The notes beneath the pieces were generated by a model that worked only from the letters and a program-made list of their open reading frames with translations, searched no databases and was not told where the DNA came from. Position numbers and translations under genes: made by a program. From Rhododendron vialii (taxonomy: Eukaryota; Streptophyta; Magnoliopsida; Ericales; Ericaceae), in assembly GCF_030253575.1 (NCBI RefSeq), contig NC_080564.1, positions 26,516,561 to 26,580,560 of the forward strand: 64,000 nt of DNA. The letters are read 5' to 3'. Shown here piece by piece: positions 1 to 9,185 of the stretch (its first letter is position 1; each line of letters opens with the position of its first letter).

Positions 1-440
1 CTATATATTTGATTATAATGTCTAATCAATTGAAAAATCAATTATAAAGTCTAATCGATTATGGAATTGAACATTCACATAATAGATTACATATTTGATT
101 AACTACCGTTCAAAAAAAAAATTGATTAAGTAATCGATTGCACAATTGATTATAGAAAAGTTATGAAATGGACTAAAATGTTACGATTCCGTAGTAAAAA
201 TGTTACAAACTAAAAATGTTACGATTTTTTTTATAAAGTTATCAAATACACCAAAATGTTATAATTCTAAAAATGTTATGAATCTGTTGCTAAAAAGTTA
301 CGATTCATTCGTAAAAGTTACGATATGCACTAAAATGTTATGATTTGTAAGAAAAATGTTATGAATCAAAAGTTACGAATTTTTTGTATAAAAATTACGA
401 TAGACATAAAATGTTATGAATGACCTGTTCAACAGGTAAT
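1..440. repeat. AT-rich degenerate short-motif repeat field
   Basis: The first 150 bases carry many variants of an AATCGATTA/AATCAATTA motif. Positions about 175-420 carry roughly a dozen spaced variants of AAAATGTTACGATT or AAAAGTTACGAAT, all in the same orientation. No reading frame or inverted ends were recognised. The field ends near 422-436 with a 7-bp palindrome (ACCTGTT/AACAGGT). It could be a decayed satellite or the body of an unrecognised transposon. Confidence 0.5.
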
Positions 441-1267
441 TTTTTATGAGGTGGCACCTTAAAGGGGTGTGTATTGAAGATTTCTCCATTAACGTAACTT
501 ACAATAAGCGATACTTATCCACATATATAAGATTATAAAATGAAAAGAAACGATACGTGATACTTGTCGTGATTTGACAACACTGCATATATATAATTAT
601 ACTGAATTGTTTTAGACCTAGTTCAATTTGGGTTTTGAGAGAAGTTTTTGTGAGTAATAAGTGGAGAGAGAGAGAGATTATTGTGGACTATGCGCAGGGG
701 TTTTCTTTCCCATTACACGTATTTGTTGATTCCCTTGTATTGCTAATTTTTTCCCTTAGTTGAATTGTTGATCTTTTTCCTCCCCAATATGAGAATTACA
801 TTGAAAGAGCAACAATAATAGGATACTATATCAATCATGTAAGGCCCGCAGTAACTAAATGAAGCCCAATGGGCCAATTCTCAACAACTCAAAAATACCC
901 GGGAAAGAAATGAACTTTTTTTTCCAAAATGTGAAAAGAAATAAACTAAACGGAAGACTATTATACACGAGAACCAATAATCAATTTTCTTCCCTTTCGG
1001 CAAGAGTGGACTCCTTGACTTCTTAATGGAGAGTGTAGAGAAGATATTCAATGCTCTCGAGGCAAGGTTGAACACGAATCTGGACTATACATTGGTGTGG
1101 GATCTATCTTGAATTGAATAATTTATCATACAACGGTGGCCAGGTGGCCAACTGGACTAGTCGTAGGTTGTTTGTATTCGTCGTTGAATTGCTTTCCCTG
1201 CATGATAACTCATAACAAACTTATCTTCCAACTACATTCACAAGCCTCTATTCATTTACAAGAATCG

Positions 1268-1270
<3 letters not shown>
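441..1270. other. Non-coding sequence upstream of the MYB exon; nothing recognised
   Basis: No coding segment was found here on either strand. I looked specifically for the R2 repeat and the first part of R3 that should precede the MYB exon at 1344, and saw neither. A short GA run lies near 663-676. Confidence 0.5.

Positions 1271-1328
<58 letters not shown>
1271..1328 (+). repeat. (CT)29 microsatellite
   Basis: An uninterrupted CT dinucleotide run lies directly upstream of the splice acceptor of the MYB exon. It would sit in the polypyrimidine tract region of that intron. Confidence 0.95.
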
Positions 1329-1333
<5 letters not shown>

Positions 1334-1343
1334 TGTTATCCAG

Positions 1344-1905
1344 GTGGTCGATAATCGCCCAACAACTACCCGGGAGAACGGACAACGATGTGAAAAATTG
1401 CTGGAACACTCAACTGAGAAAGAAGCTTTCCGACATGGGTATTGATCATGTTACTCACAAGCCCTTCTCCAAAGTCCTTGCGGATTATGCAAACATCGGC
1501 AGCCTCCCGGAGGCTGGAAGTGCTCGAATCGGCTCTCTCAATCGAGACTCAAAGAACTCATTCATCTTTGATTCAATGCAATTTCCAAACCCGCAGGAAG
1601 CATCATTCTCAAACGCCAACCCCCATTTGCCTACTTTAACAGAACAAACTCAAGAAAATTCCACTCTAAGCTGGCGCGATTACATCGTTGATGATCCGTT
1701 TCCACAGGCTGATGATGAGCAACGAAAAGAAAACAAGATAGTAATTGAGAATGATATAAAGCAAGAAGAGAAACACGAGCTCTCCATCAATGACTTTGAA
1801 GCTTCATCATCTTCCAGCAGTTCATTTGTTGAAGCCATGCTAGATCGACAAAACGACATGCTCTTGGAATTTCCTGGACTTTTGGAAGAATCATTCCTCG
1901 ATTGA
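1344..1905 (+). CDS. R2R3-MYB transcription factor (MYB35/TDF1-like), last exon only
   Basis: This exon encodes the end of the MYB R3 repeat ([18 protein letters not shown], then WNTQLRKKL) followed by the MGID-VTHKPFS-LADY block of tapetal R2R3-MYBs. A Ser/Thr- and acid-rich activation-type tail with a SWRDY motif follows, and the protein ends at a TGA at 1903-1905. The exon opens after TTATCCAG at 1343, splitting the Arg codon just before the R3 Trp, which is the standard position of intron 2 in R2R3-MYB genes. The R2 repeat and first half of R3 are absent from the 1,343 bases upstream. Either the intron is long and the first exons lie outside the window, or this is an orphaned 3' fragment. 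The usual aromatic or His residue in the N-x-WNT motif is Cys here. Assignment to MYB35/TDF1 rather than MYB80 rests on recalled family sequences. Confidence 0.7.
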
Positions 1906-3025
1906 GGCGCCAACAAGTTAATTTTTTCGTGGTATAACGAAAAACTATGTGAGCGCTTCAAATAGATCACTTGAAATAACGAAAACGGCAACCTTTCGGT
2001 TATAATTGATATGCTAAATGGACGTTTTTAGGTGAGTTGCATATTTTTCTTTCAGAAACTTGCAGGAATCAACTTGCTTAATAGAAGAGAAATAAAAGAG
2101 TGGTGTACTGTAACGACCCGTTCCCACCTTATACACTACTGTCCACTTTGGCTGCCAAACCCCCTTGACTTCCCAATACGTCACCTACAGGATAGACATG
2201 CTTAATTATGAAATTCTAAAGGGTTTTGGCGCCTTCACAGCTTTAAAATGCCTTATTCAAGGTTATGTCATAATATATTATTACAAATAGCACTGAACTT
2301 TACATTTACCAAGCAATGTGGGACTTGTGACCACCTATCCAGACTTCCACCGGGGCTCTCTACCATAGCCGGCCCCAGCCTGGCTTCCTCTCCCGATCTG
2401 ATCCCAAAAGGTGTCGTTTATATTTTACCATTCCTGTTTGTAATGTACTTGCCCAATGTCTTAAGACACTACCCTAACTTGTTTTTATCATGCCATGTCT
2501 AACATCTGAGTAAATTAGGAGGTCGCGTCTCTCCCCTCAAATCCTCTACACCCAAATTTTTCTATACCTCTCAGACAGTGTAAATTTGACCGTAGAATCA
2601 TGTGATCCAACGGCAAGAAATGCACTGATATAAAGGTACAACGGATTTGAATCTCACCTCTCTGTTGCAATTTGCATGTGCTCTCTCTCCTCTCAATTCG
2701 GAGCATGCCAATTGCCGAAAGAAAAGTTGGTTTGATGTTTGCATAACAAATTAAGAAGTCAGAAACCCATCAAAATGTGCACAAAAAATGAAGGATTTTT
2801 GGTCCAGAACAGATCTGAGCAAAACATTAGTGTTGATGGCATCGTCCTTTCCTTCCATAACCTTGCAAATGCGTCTGTTTGATCTCATGTTTTGTACAAA
2901 CAAAGTGCTCAACAAACTCTACAAATTGTGTCATTTAAGTCATAATGGTAATGTTTCCAAGATTGTCACAATAAACGCACAACAATCCCATACGATGCAC
3001 CATTCAGATCTTGACGACTATTAGT
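1906..3025. other. Intergenic; possible decayed LTR starting near 2109
   Basis: No gene was recognised. At 2109 the sequence TGTAACGACCCG resembles the start of many plant Ty3-type LTRs and also the inverted start of the solo LTR at 7000-7161. A GTGGGACTTGTGA stretch near 2318 also looks LTR-like. I could not find a matching 3' terminus or target duplication, so limits are unknown. Confidence 0.3.
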
Positions 3026-3145
3026 CTTGTTCGTTTTGAGGTCTCAAAGCCCCTGGGCACGGTCTCCAATAAATTTTTTCTATCTCTTTCTCTCTCTCCA
3101 CTCATTACTCTCAAAATCTCCCTCAAAACATAAACCGAACAGGTC
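3026..3145. mobile_element. Short MITE-like repeat, copy 1 of a three-copy family
   Basis: The segment starts TGTTCGTTTTGAG and ends CTCAAAACATAAACCGAACA, an imperfect inverted pair. It encloses a pyrimidine-rich core with TCTCTCTCCACTCATTAC. Related sequence recurs near 38740-38850 and 40313-40433. Short length, inverted ends and repeated occurrence suggest a non-autonomous DNA transposon family. Confidence 0.45.
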
Positions 3146-3254
3146 GACTCATGTTAAAAATGATGGCATTATGAGATTATAGAAATTTTTTATATATGTC
3201 AATTGCCTCTTACATATTTTAATCCATTTATTCAACTCTTATTCACAGACTAGT

Positions 3255-3395
3255 GGGTGTGTTCCACATTCTTTTCTTAAAAAATAAGTACGTATTCCCA
3301 CTTCCTAAGACAGGTCACTCTATCACAATACATTACCTTTAATTTGAAAAATAAGCTAGTTTTCAAAAAATAAGTACTTATTTCTAAAACCGAAA
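3255..3395. mobile_element. Dispersed AT-rich repeat, copy 1 (second copy near 15040-15155)
   Basis: The segment includes AAAAAATAAGTACGTATT, a central run with TCACAATACATTACCTTTAA, and a repeated AAAAAATAAGTACTTATT at the far end. The same order of blocks is found in the window near 15040-15155. The AAGTACTT cores are palindromic, so the copies may be MITEs with subterminal palindromes. Confidence 0.45.
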
Positions 3396-3812
3396 CAGGC
3401 GTGAATTATTTTTAACATTTACCCATTAACAGAGTCTATAAACATGGACCCGATGACCTACGAAATTGAAGGAGTGTAAGAGCCATTTTCGGAATTATGG
3501 ATTGTGGGTTGTGGACTATAAGTTTGGATTAATCACAATAGATTATGAATGTCTGAAAGTATTGAAGCGATACGTGCGAAATAGATTTGTGCACCTTAGT
3601 AGTGTTTGGAGGGTACGTTTCCAGTAAACTAAATAGACTACATGCTAATGACAATAGTCAAGTTGTTTTTGCTAAATGTTATTTTAGTCGATGTAATGAC
3701 CTGCCTCCCTAAAAACATGGGTTTCATTTACTAATATTATCCATTTAGTTTAGCGAAAAGGAGTCAAATTAATCCAACCATCGGAACACACCTACAATTA
3801 ATCAAACGAGAT

Positions 3813-4152
3813 TGGGTTGGTCCAAACCCGGAGCATATCACGTCCAGTTCACTATGGTCCTGGTCCAGTTTTGGGCCATTTGTGGGTCATTTTCGATCCC
3901 ACAACAATAATAAGAACCGTTCACTCTTTAAAGCTCGCCGAAAATATTAACCACGTTGAAAATTACGTCGATCCGATACCATTTGATATTTTGATATGAT
4001 TTCGAAATGCATTAAGTTTGTAAAAAAAAATTGTGTTCAATATTGGATTACAACCCATGTAACACTGGACTGGACCGGACTGGACTGGACCATAGTAAAC
4101 CGGACCCATAGTAAACTGGACGTGATCTACCCCTGGGCTTGGTTGGTACGTA
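3813..4152. mobile_element. Inverted-repeat element, about 340 bp (MITE-like)
   Basis: The left arm at about 3813-3875 contains ATCACGTCCAGTT-ACTATGG and TCCTGGTCCAGT. The right arm at about 4070-4152, read in reverse complement, contains the same ATCACGTCCAGTTTACTATG followed by GGTCCAGTCCAGT. The arms are about 50-60 bp and diverged. The right arm has internal GGACT and CATAGTAAAC reiterations. Open frames in the region are by-products of the arms. No clear target duplication was found. Confidence 0.6.
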
Positions 4153-4678
4153 CAAGTGTACGACACTTGAATAGTACAATGGATAACAATTGTATTCTGG
4201 GCTTGCCGAAAAATTGGTAAAACATCAGTTCTTGTTGGGAAGTTATGGGCCCTAATGAATGGGCTTACTTAGGCCTTGGGAAAAAACCTTCAAAAAATGT
4301 TGATGTGGAGACTAATGCTAGCAAGCGCGCGAGGTTATAATTGCACGTCGCTGTTGGGGAGGCTACCCTCAATGAAAATCGCACGTTTTTTTCCGGCAAG
4401 CTTATGGAGGATTCTCCTGCAAACTCGACCTTAACTTCGATCGAGTTTACTCAATTCGGGATAAACTATTTGCATTCTTTTCCTAATTACGTGACATGCG
4501 TTCATTTCCAAAAAAAATATTTGCGAGGGTTTATAAAAAAAAAGGTCCTAAGAGTAGGTCATGTTAGGTTGGTCCAAAACCAATTACTACGAATTACCAA
4601 GGCTCCAGCTCTGACCTATGCCAACTTGGTCTTATTGGTGTATAGCTTTTGGTACTTGATAGACTATTACTACTGCTA

Positions 4679-4681
<3 letters not shown>

Positions 4682-4714
<33 letters not shown>
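4682..4714 (+). repeat. (CT)n microsatellite
   Basis: A continuous CT run of 33 bases in a non-coding region. Confidence 0.95.
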
Positions 4715-4717
<3 letters not shown>

Positions 4718-5124
4718 TGATATTTCAGCCCAGGTCACATTAGGCCAGAGACGTGGCTCTAATAACCAACACAAGAAACCCCAACTCAAAGGGATGGTGT
4801 GCCTTAGGGGAAATACTACGGTACACATGATACCCATGCTATATGCACCCATATAACCAAACTATGAAGAGACGTAACCAAATCATCGAGAAGCATAACC
4901 AAATCATTGAGAGGTGTAACTAAACACTTTCTTCAATTGTTATGCCTCTCAATGGTTTTGTAACAAAAAGCCAAAACCTGGAAGTGCAAATAGTTTGAAC
5001 AGCAAAAAGCCTTCACTATTTATCAAAAACATTACTGATAGAGAGATATAATACAAGGTGGCCAGGGGGAAAGGAGAGACAAGTGAAAGTGGAGAAAACC
5101 CTAACACATACAATGAACAAACTG

Positions 5125-5150
5125 ACACACACACACACACACACACACAC
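5125..5150 (+). repeat. (AC)13 microsatellite
   Basis: Thirteen uninterrupted AC units, directly abutting the first copy of the tandem duplication at 5150-5250. Confidence 0.95.
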
Positions 5151-5250
5151 TCCTGCTTCATTAACGAATCTGCACTTCTCCATATGATATGAAATATATA
5201 TACACTCCTGCTTCATTAACGAATCTGCACTTCTCCATATGATATGAAAG
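5150..5250 (+). repeat. Two-copy tandem duplication, 55-bp period
   Basis: The segment from CTCCTGCTTCATTAACGAAT to CCATATGATATGAAA occurs twice without mismatch, separated by a short TA-rich linker. It abuts the (AC)13 tract, which suggests slippage or template switching at the microsatellite. Confidence 0.85.
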
Positions 5251-6093
5251 GGGACCTTTTTAATGTCAAGAAAAGAAGAAAGAGGACACCACACGGAAAT
5301 TAATGTGTTTAGTGATTGTAGTTCTTTTTTAATAACTCGGTGTGTTCAGATTAATTTACGAGCATTGGACTAATTTTTTAGAGATCAATCTCGTCGTCCA
5401 AAAACGGAAGATCCGAATAATTTCGGACAAGTCATAAACCGATAAAGTCTTGTGTAAGCAACAATCATTGAAAAGCCTCAAAATCAAACCTTTATACATT
5501 TCATCATCTAAATCATGTCAATCATGGATCTATCCTTTGATGACATTGTCTTGATTTAACAGTGAAATTATTATCCATGATGATTAATTTGGCCTTTGAA
5601 GCATGTGCATTGTAGCAGGGGGTGGACCAATATATAGTTATGGATGGGTGATAGCTAAAATTTTGAAGGGAATTGACTCCAACATGTATCCATTAATTTC
5701 ATGAATGAACTTGTTTTTCTGTCTTTTAATTTAGTTCAAAAATTACGTGAAAAAGAGAGTAAAAATTACTACTATCTCATAAAAGTAAGAAAATATCCAA
5801 ATCCATTGTTTTAGACACATGCCGAAAACTCTTGGTTCTCTTTGGTTTGTTCCTTTTCTGTTACGATTCAAAATACCCAATTTGGAACCAAATTTTCAGT
5901 ACTTTCACAAGTGTATGTTTTCTCATACTTATTTATTTAATTAATTATGGGATCACAACGTGGTTCATGTGTCATAGATGAATAATATAAAAATATATAT
6001 TTAAAGATTCCTCAATAAAATTTTGATACATATTTCATAGCTCTCTGTACATTTTGCTAAACTGTACTATACCAAAATCATTCAACACGCTTA

Positions 6094-6477
6094 GAGCATC
6101 TACGGTACTTCCTAACCATTTTGGCAAGGAAAATATCATTTTTTACTTTAGCTAGTCATTAACCAAAAATCTCGATTAGAATGCTGGTCAGAACAACTCG
6201 GTTAGAACGCCGAGGACAACTCGGTTAGAATGCCAAGGACTATTTACCTGATGTGGAGTTCTTGGGGTGCGCAAGAGGGAGAGAGAGAGTGAGGGAACGA
6301 GAAGGGGAGAGGAAGTCTACCGACTGCTACAGTAGCTCACAAGACCCGTGAGTTATTGTAGCAATACTTCAAAATGGCGAGTTTGCTGGGCCTGCAATAT
6401 GGTGGTTTGGGTAGCCATTTCAACCCATTTCTTTTTTCTATTTTTTTAACAAAATTTGCTTAGGCTTTGGAGATGCC
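6094..6477. mobile_element. Tourist/PIF-Harbinger-like MITE, 384 bp, TTA target duplication
   Basis: The left end is TTA|GAGCATCTACGG. The right end, read as reverse complement, is TAA|GGCATCTCC. TTA therefore flanks the element on both sides (6091-6093 and 6478-6480), as in PIF/Harbinger insertions. The GGCATCTCC-type terminus is common in plant Tourist MITEs. The interior carries three units of a roughly 24-bp repeat with CTCGGTTAGAATGCC and a GA-rich stretch. No coding capacity is present. Confidence 0.7.
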
Positions 6478-6480
6478 TTA

Positions 6481-6999
6481 CTATCATACAACGCAGATAC
6501 CGAAACGATTCACCACGTGTTAATTAGCATTTCTCTTTCAATTAGCACGCATCTCTTCACTGTCAGTGTCTCGTCCTTAAAGAAAATACCAATTAAAATT
6601 AAGGAAAAGTTGGTTTTAGACCACCCAAAAAATCATGGATGTTAGGTGTTAGGCACATCACATAAGCATCATCTTAGTGTAAGTCTAATTTCAGTGAAAG
6701 CATTGATCAGATCAGCCACATGGTGTAAGTACCAAATTGGGTATGGTCCAAAGGAGACTTTCTGGGGATTCTGGTTGTTCAATCCAAACTCAAGTCTGTG
6801 TATGGCAAGTTAGGCATATGGTGGGCTTTGTCACAAACGAACATCAAAAGAGGTTAGGCCTAGCTTTGCTGTGCGCTGAAAACCTTGACAAAAAGGTGCA
6901 TGAGAGAAGATCAGATTTTGTTCCGCGGATTTAATGGGCACTGCTATGGCGATCGGTCTTTTGTCGATTAGTCGAGATGTGCCTGAGCTAAGTTCGAAT
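6481..6999. other. Intergenic; nothing recognised
   Basis: No gene, repeat or RNA was recognised between the Tourist-like MITE and the solo LTR. A 65-codon open frame at 6737-6934 has no visible domain. Confidence 0.4.
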
Positions 7000-7161
7000 T
7001 GTGAGATCCCAACTAATTAAGTCTCACACCAGGGGGAAAAAAAGGAAGTTAAGATAATATATAATGAAAGGCGACAAGCTACTATATAATCTGAAGTTAA
7101 CCTTTTGAGCCAAGTGTGATTAGGCAAAGGGTTAACATGTCAGCTGGCGCAGGTCGTTACA
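7000..7161 (-). mobile_element. Solo LTR, 162 bp, with perfect 5-bp target duplication
   Basis: The element begins TGTGAGATCCC and ends GGTCGTTACA, so it has TG...CA termini. It is flanked on both sides by CGAAT (6995-6999 and 7162-7166), the 5-bp duplication of an LTR retrotransposon. Read on the minus strand it starts TGTAACGACC, contains TATA-like stretches, and ends with an inverted pair built on GTGTGAGACTTA/GATCTCACA. No internal region remains, so it is a recombined solo LTR or a very short TRIM-type LTR. The orientation is inferred from the TGTAACGACC start and is tentative. Confidence 0.75.
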
Positions 7162-7166
7162 CGAAT

Positions 7167-8050
7167 GCCCTGTGTTATCGAGAAAGAATCCCATAATTTT
7201 CACTTTACATTAGTCCATCTCGCCACAATTAACACTGTGTCACGAAACATGACAACTATACATTCATTACTCTCTCTTGATGCCATGCATCTAGCTAGGA
7301 TGAGTCAAGAGACACAAATGTATTCAAAATATTATTCATTCTCTAACACCAAAAATCAAAAGAGATATAATGGATCTGGATTAAGTTTGAATTTGTATCC
7401 AAAATCCATCATCTTAGTTGTTTTTTTAGTGTGAAAAAGATCTTAATTTATTCAAGTTTGAATTTGTGTCCAAATCCATCTCCAGTTGTTTTTTTTAGTT
7501 ATTAACTCGCTAATTTTCCGCTAACAACCCGTTGATATATATAATATTGACAAAAACAGAGAAGTATGGCACAGTGGCACTTTAAGTTCAGATATGAATG
7601 AACACAAAACTTTCCCGATATACCATTATTGAGTTATAATTTCTTGTTGTCGTTTCAAAAAAAAAAAACCGCAACTTTTAAACAGTGGAGTTAAAATATT
7701 CACGATGTGTACTTATCCTTTGATGTGATTTTTTGCTTTATAAACCAAACATATCGGTTTTCATAATTTTTTGGAAGTTGCGAAATTGTGAAAGTTGACA
7801 AACAACTTGGAAGGGAACGACTAACAATTTCTCTGGATGGTGAGAAATGATGAAATAAGAAAGGATAGAATGGGAAACAGTCCCTTTGGACGGTAAGAAA
7901 TGATAGAATGAGAAAGAATAAGGGTCAATCAAAAAAATTCTCTTATTGTAGTTTTCTTTCCATTTTTAACCAAAATATTCAATCCAAATGAGTGACTACG
8001 CAAGAAACTACAATCTATTTTTTTTTCTTTTCTCATGAAAACCCTCCGTC
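7167..8050. other. Intergenic; nothing gene-like recognised
   Basis: AT-rich sequence without recognisable coding potential. A segment near 7795-7990 contains TGGATGGTGAGAAATGA-type phrases that echo the GGATGG and AGAGAAA content of the MITE at 8333-8535, so it may be a decayed relative. Confidence 0.4.
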
Positions 8051-8303
8051 TAGGGATGCAAACAAGCGCGTTGAGCCGAATTTTGTCGAGTTCGAGCTCG
8101 ACTTATTTACTAAACGAGTTAAAAACTTGAAATCGAGCACGGCTCGAGCCTTAACGAGTGGAGTTTAGTCATTTATTAAACGAGCTTCTAATCAAACCAA
8201 GCTTCTTGCAACAAATTGAGCTTTTGTCCAACGAGCCTAGCTCCACTTGACAAACGAGTCGAAAACTCGAGCTCACAAGTTGCTCGATTCATTTGCAGCC
8301 CTC
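8051..8303. mobile_element. hAT-type MITE, about 253 bp
   Basis: The left end TAGGGATGCAAAC pairs with a right end that reads GAGGGCTGCAAAT in reverse complement. The interior is full of CGAGCTCG, AAACGAG and GCTCGAG phrases arranged as inverted segments. This resembles a widespread plant hAT MITE type with AGGG-TGCAAA ends. No unambiguous 8-bp duplication was found, so exact limits may be off by a few bases. Confidence 0.55.
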
Positions 8304-8332
8304 CTCTCCAAAGAGGATATAAGATTCTTTTA

Positions 8333-8535
8333 CAGCCCCTTTGGATGGAGTGATTTCAAGAGAAAAGAAAAGAAAATGATTTAAGTTTCTAGCCAAATCA
8401 TTCATTTGGATTGGCTATTTTGGTGAGAAATGAAGAGAAAAATACAAAATAAAATGTTTTAATTGACTAAAAATAGTGATATTTTGTTAGAAAATGGCTC
8501 TCTTTTTTTATCTCTCTCACCATCCAAAGGGGCTG
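8333..8535. mobile_element. MITE, 203 bp, perfect 16-bp terminal inverted repeats
   Basis: The ends are CAGCCCCTTTGGATGG and its exact reverse complement. The interior is rich in AGAGAAAAGAAAA-type runs and has no coding capacity. The CAG start is hAT-like, but no target duplication is visible. It lies about 650 bp upstream of the bHLH79-like start codon, inside the likely promoter. Confidence 0.75.
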
Positions 8536-8692
8536 CTAGCGTATCACTTTCTCTATATCCTCCCTTCTCCCGAGCCGAGAAATTTTTGGTGCTGGTTGAG
8601 TGTATCTCACATGATACTCGCTCGGCACATTCGAACATTCAATACACTTTTTGACGGTTCGAATTGAAATTCTTTCTCTCCTCTCACCCCAA

Positions 8693-8714
8693 CTCTCTCT
8701 CTCTCTCTCTCTCT
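8693..8714 (+). repeat. (CT)n microsatellite
   Basis: A CT run of 22 bases upstream of the bHLH79-like gene. Confidence 0.9.
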
Positions 8715-8925
8715 TTAAATCCTAGCCGTCCAAAAAAGCAATGAACGGCTCAGATGCATCCAGCGGGTACCACGTGGTACCCACCCGGCACTGAAAATTT
8801 TTCCGAGCGAGCCTCTCCCGATACCATGCGCAGCGAGTGCAGTGCGCACTCCCACTCGGCTCTTCCCCATCTCTGAAGCTTCACTTTCAGATCACTGTTT
8901 CTCTCTCCCTAACTTCGCTTTCACA

Positions 8926-8927
<2 letters not shown>

Positions 8928-8960
<33 letters not shown>
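8928..8960 (+). repeat. (CT)16 microsatellite in the bHLH 5' region
   Basis: This CT tract lies about 225 bases upstream of the start codon, just before a TTAAATAGC sequence at 8971 that could act as a weak TATA-type element. CT tracts in plant 5' leaders or core promoters are common. Confidence 0.85.
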
Positions 8961-8963
<3 letters not shown>

Positions 8964-9185
8964 CAGCTCCTTAAATAGCACAGTAACCTCCTCACTCACT
9001 CCTTAACACTCCCCCTGATAACTAACCAAAAACCTAGGGTTCCAATTCCTCCCAAGTCTTATCTCCTTCAGCTACAATACATACATACATTCACACAGAC
9101 CCTACATAAATATACATATACATAATACTCACATGTGTGATTGTGTAAGCGAGAATTTCGAGTGAATTGTGAAGAATTCATTGAA

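Larger units (their letters stand above)
4153..6090. other. Intergenic; microsatellites and a small tandem duplication only
   Basis: No gene was recognised. An open frame of about 170 codons at 4341-4856 reads through a CT microsatellite and shows no domain. The stretch carries the two microsatellites and the 55-bp-period duplication listed separately; the rest is AT-rich and featureless to me. Confidence 0.5.

Noticed and set aside
881..1075. 64-codon minus-strand frame upstream of the MYB exon
   Set aside because: No domain, no similarity to MYB R2/R3, biased hydrophobic and Lys composition; no sign of a gene.
1680..1991. 103-codon minus-strand frame overlapping the MYB exon
   Set aside because: Antisense shadow of the Ser/Asp-rich MYB tail.
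4341..4856. 171-codon plus-strand frame
   Set aside because: It runs through a CT microsatellite coding for Ser-Leu repeats and has no recognisable domain or splice context.
9141..9185. Upstream in-frame ATG for the bHLH gene
   Set aside because: The 15 extra residues (CKREFRVNCEEF type) are not part of the family N-terminus, which begins MDPP at 9186.
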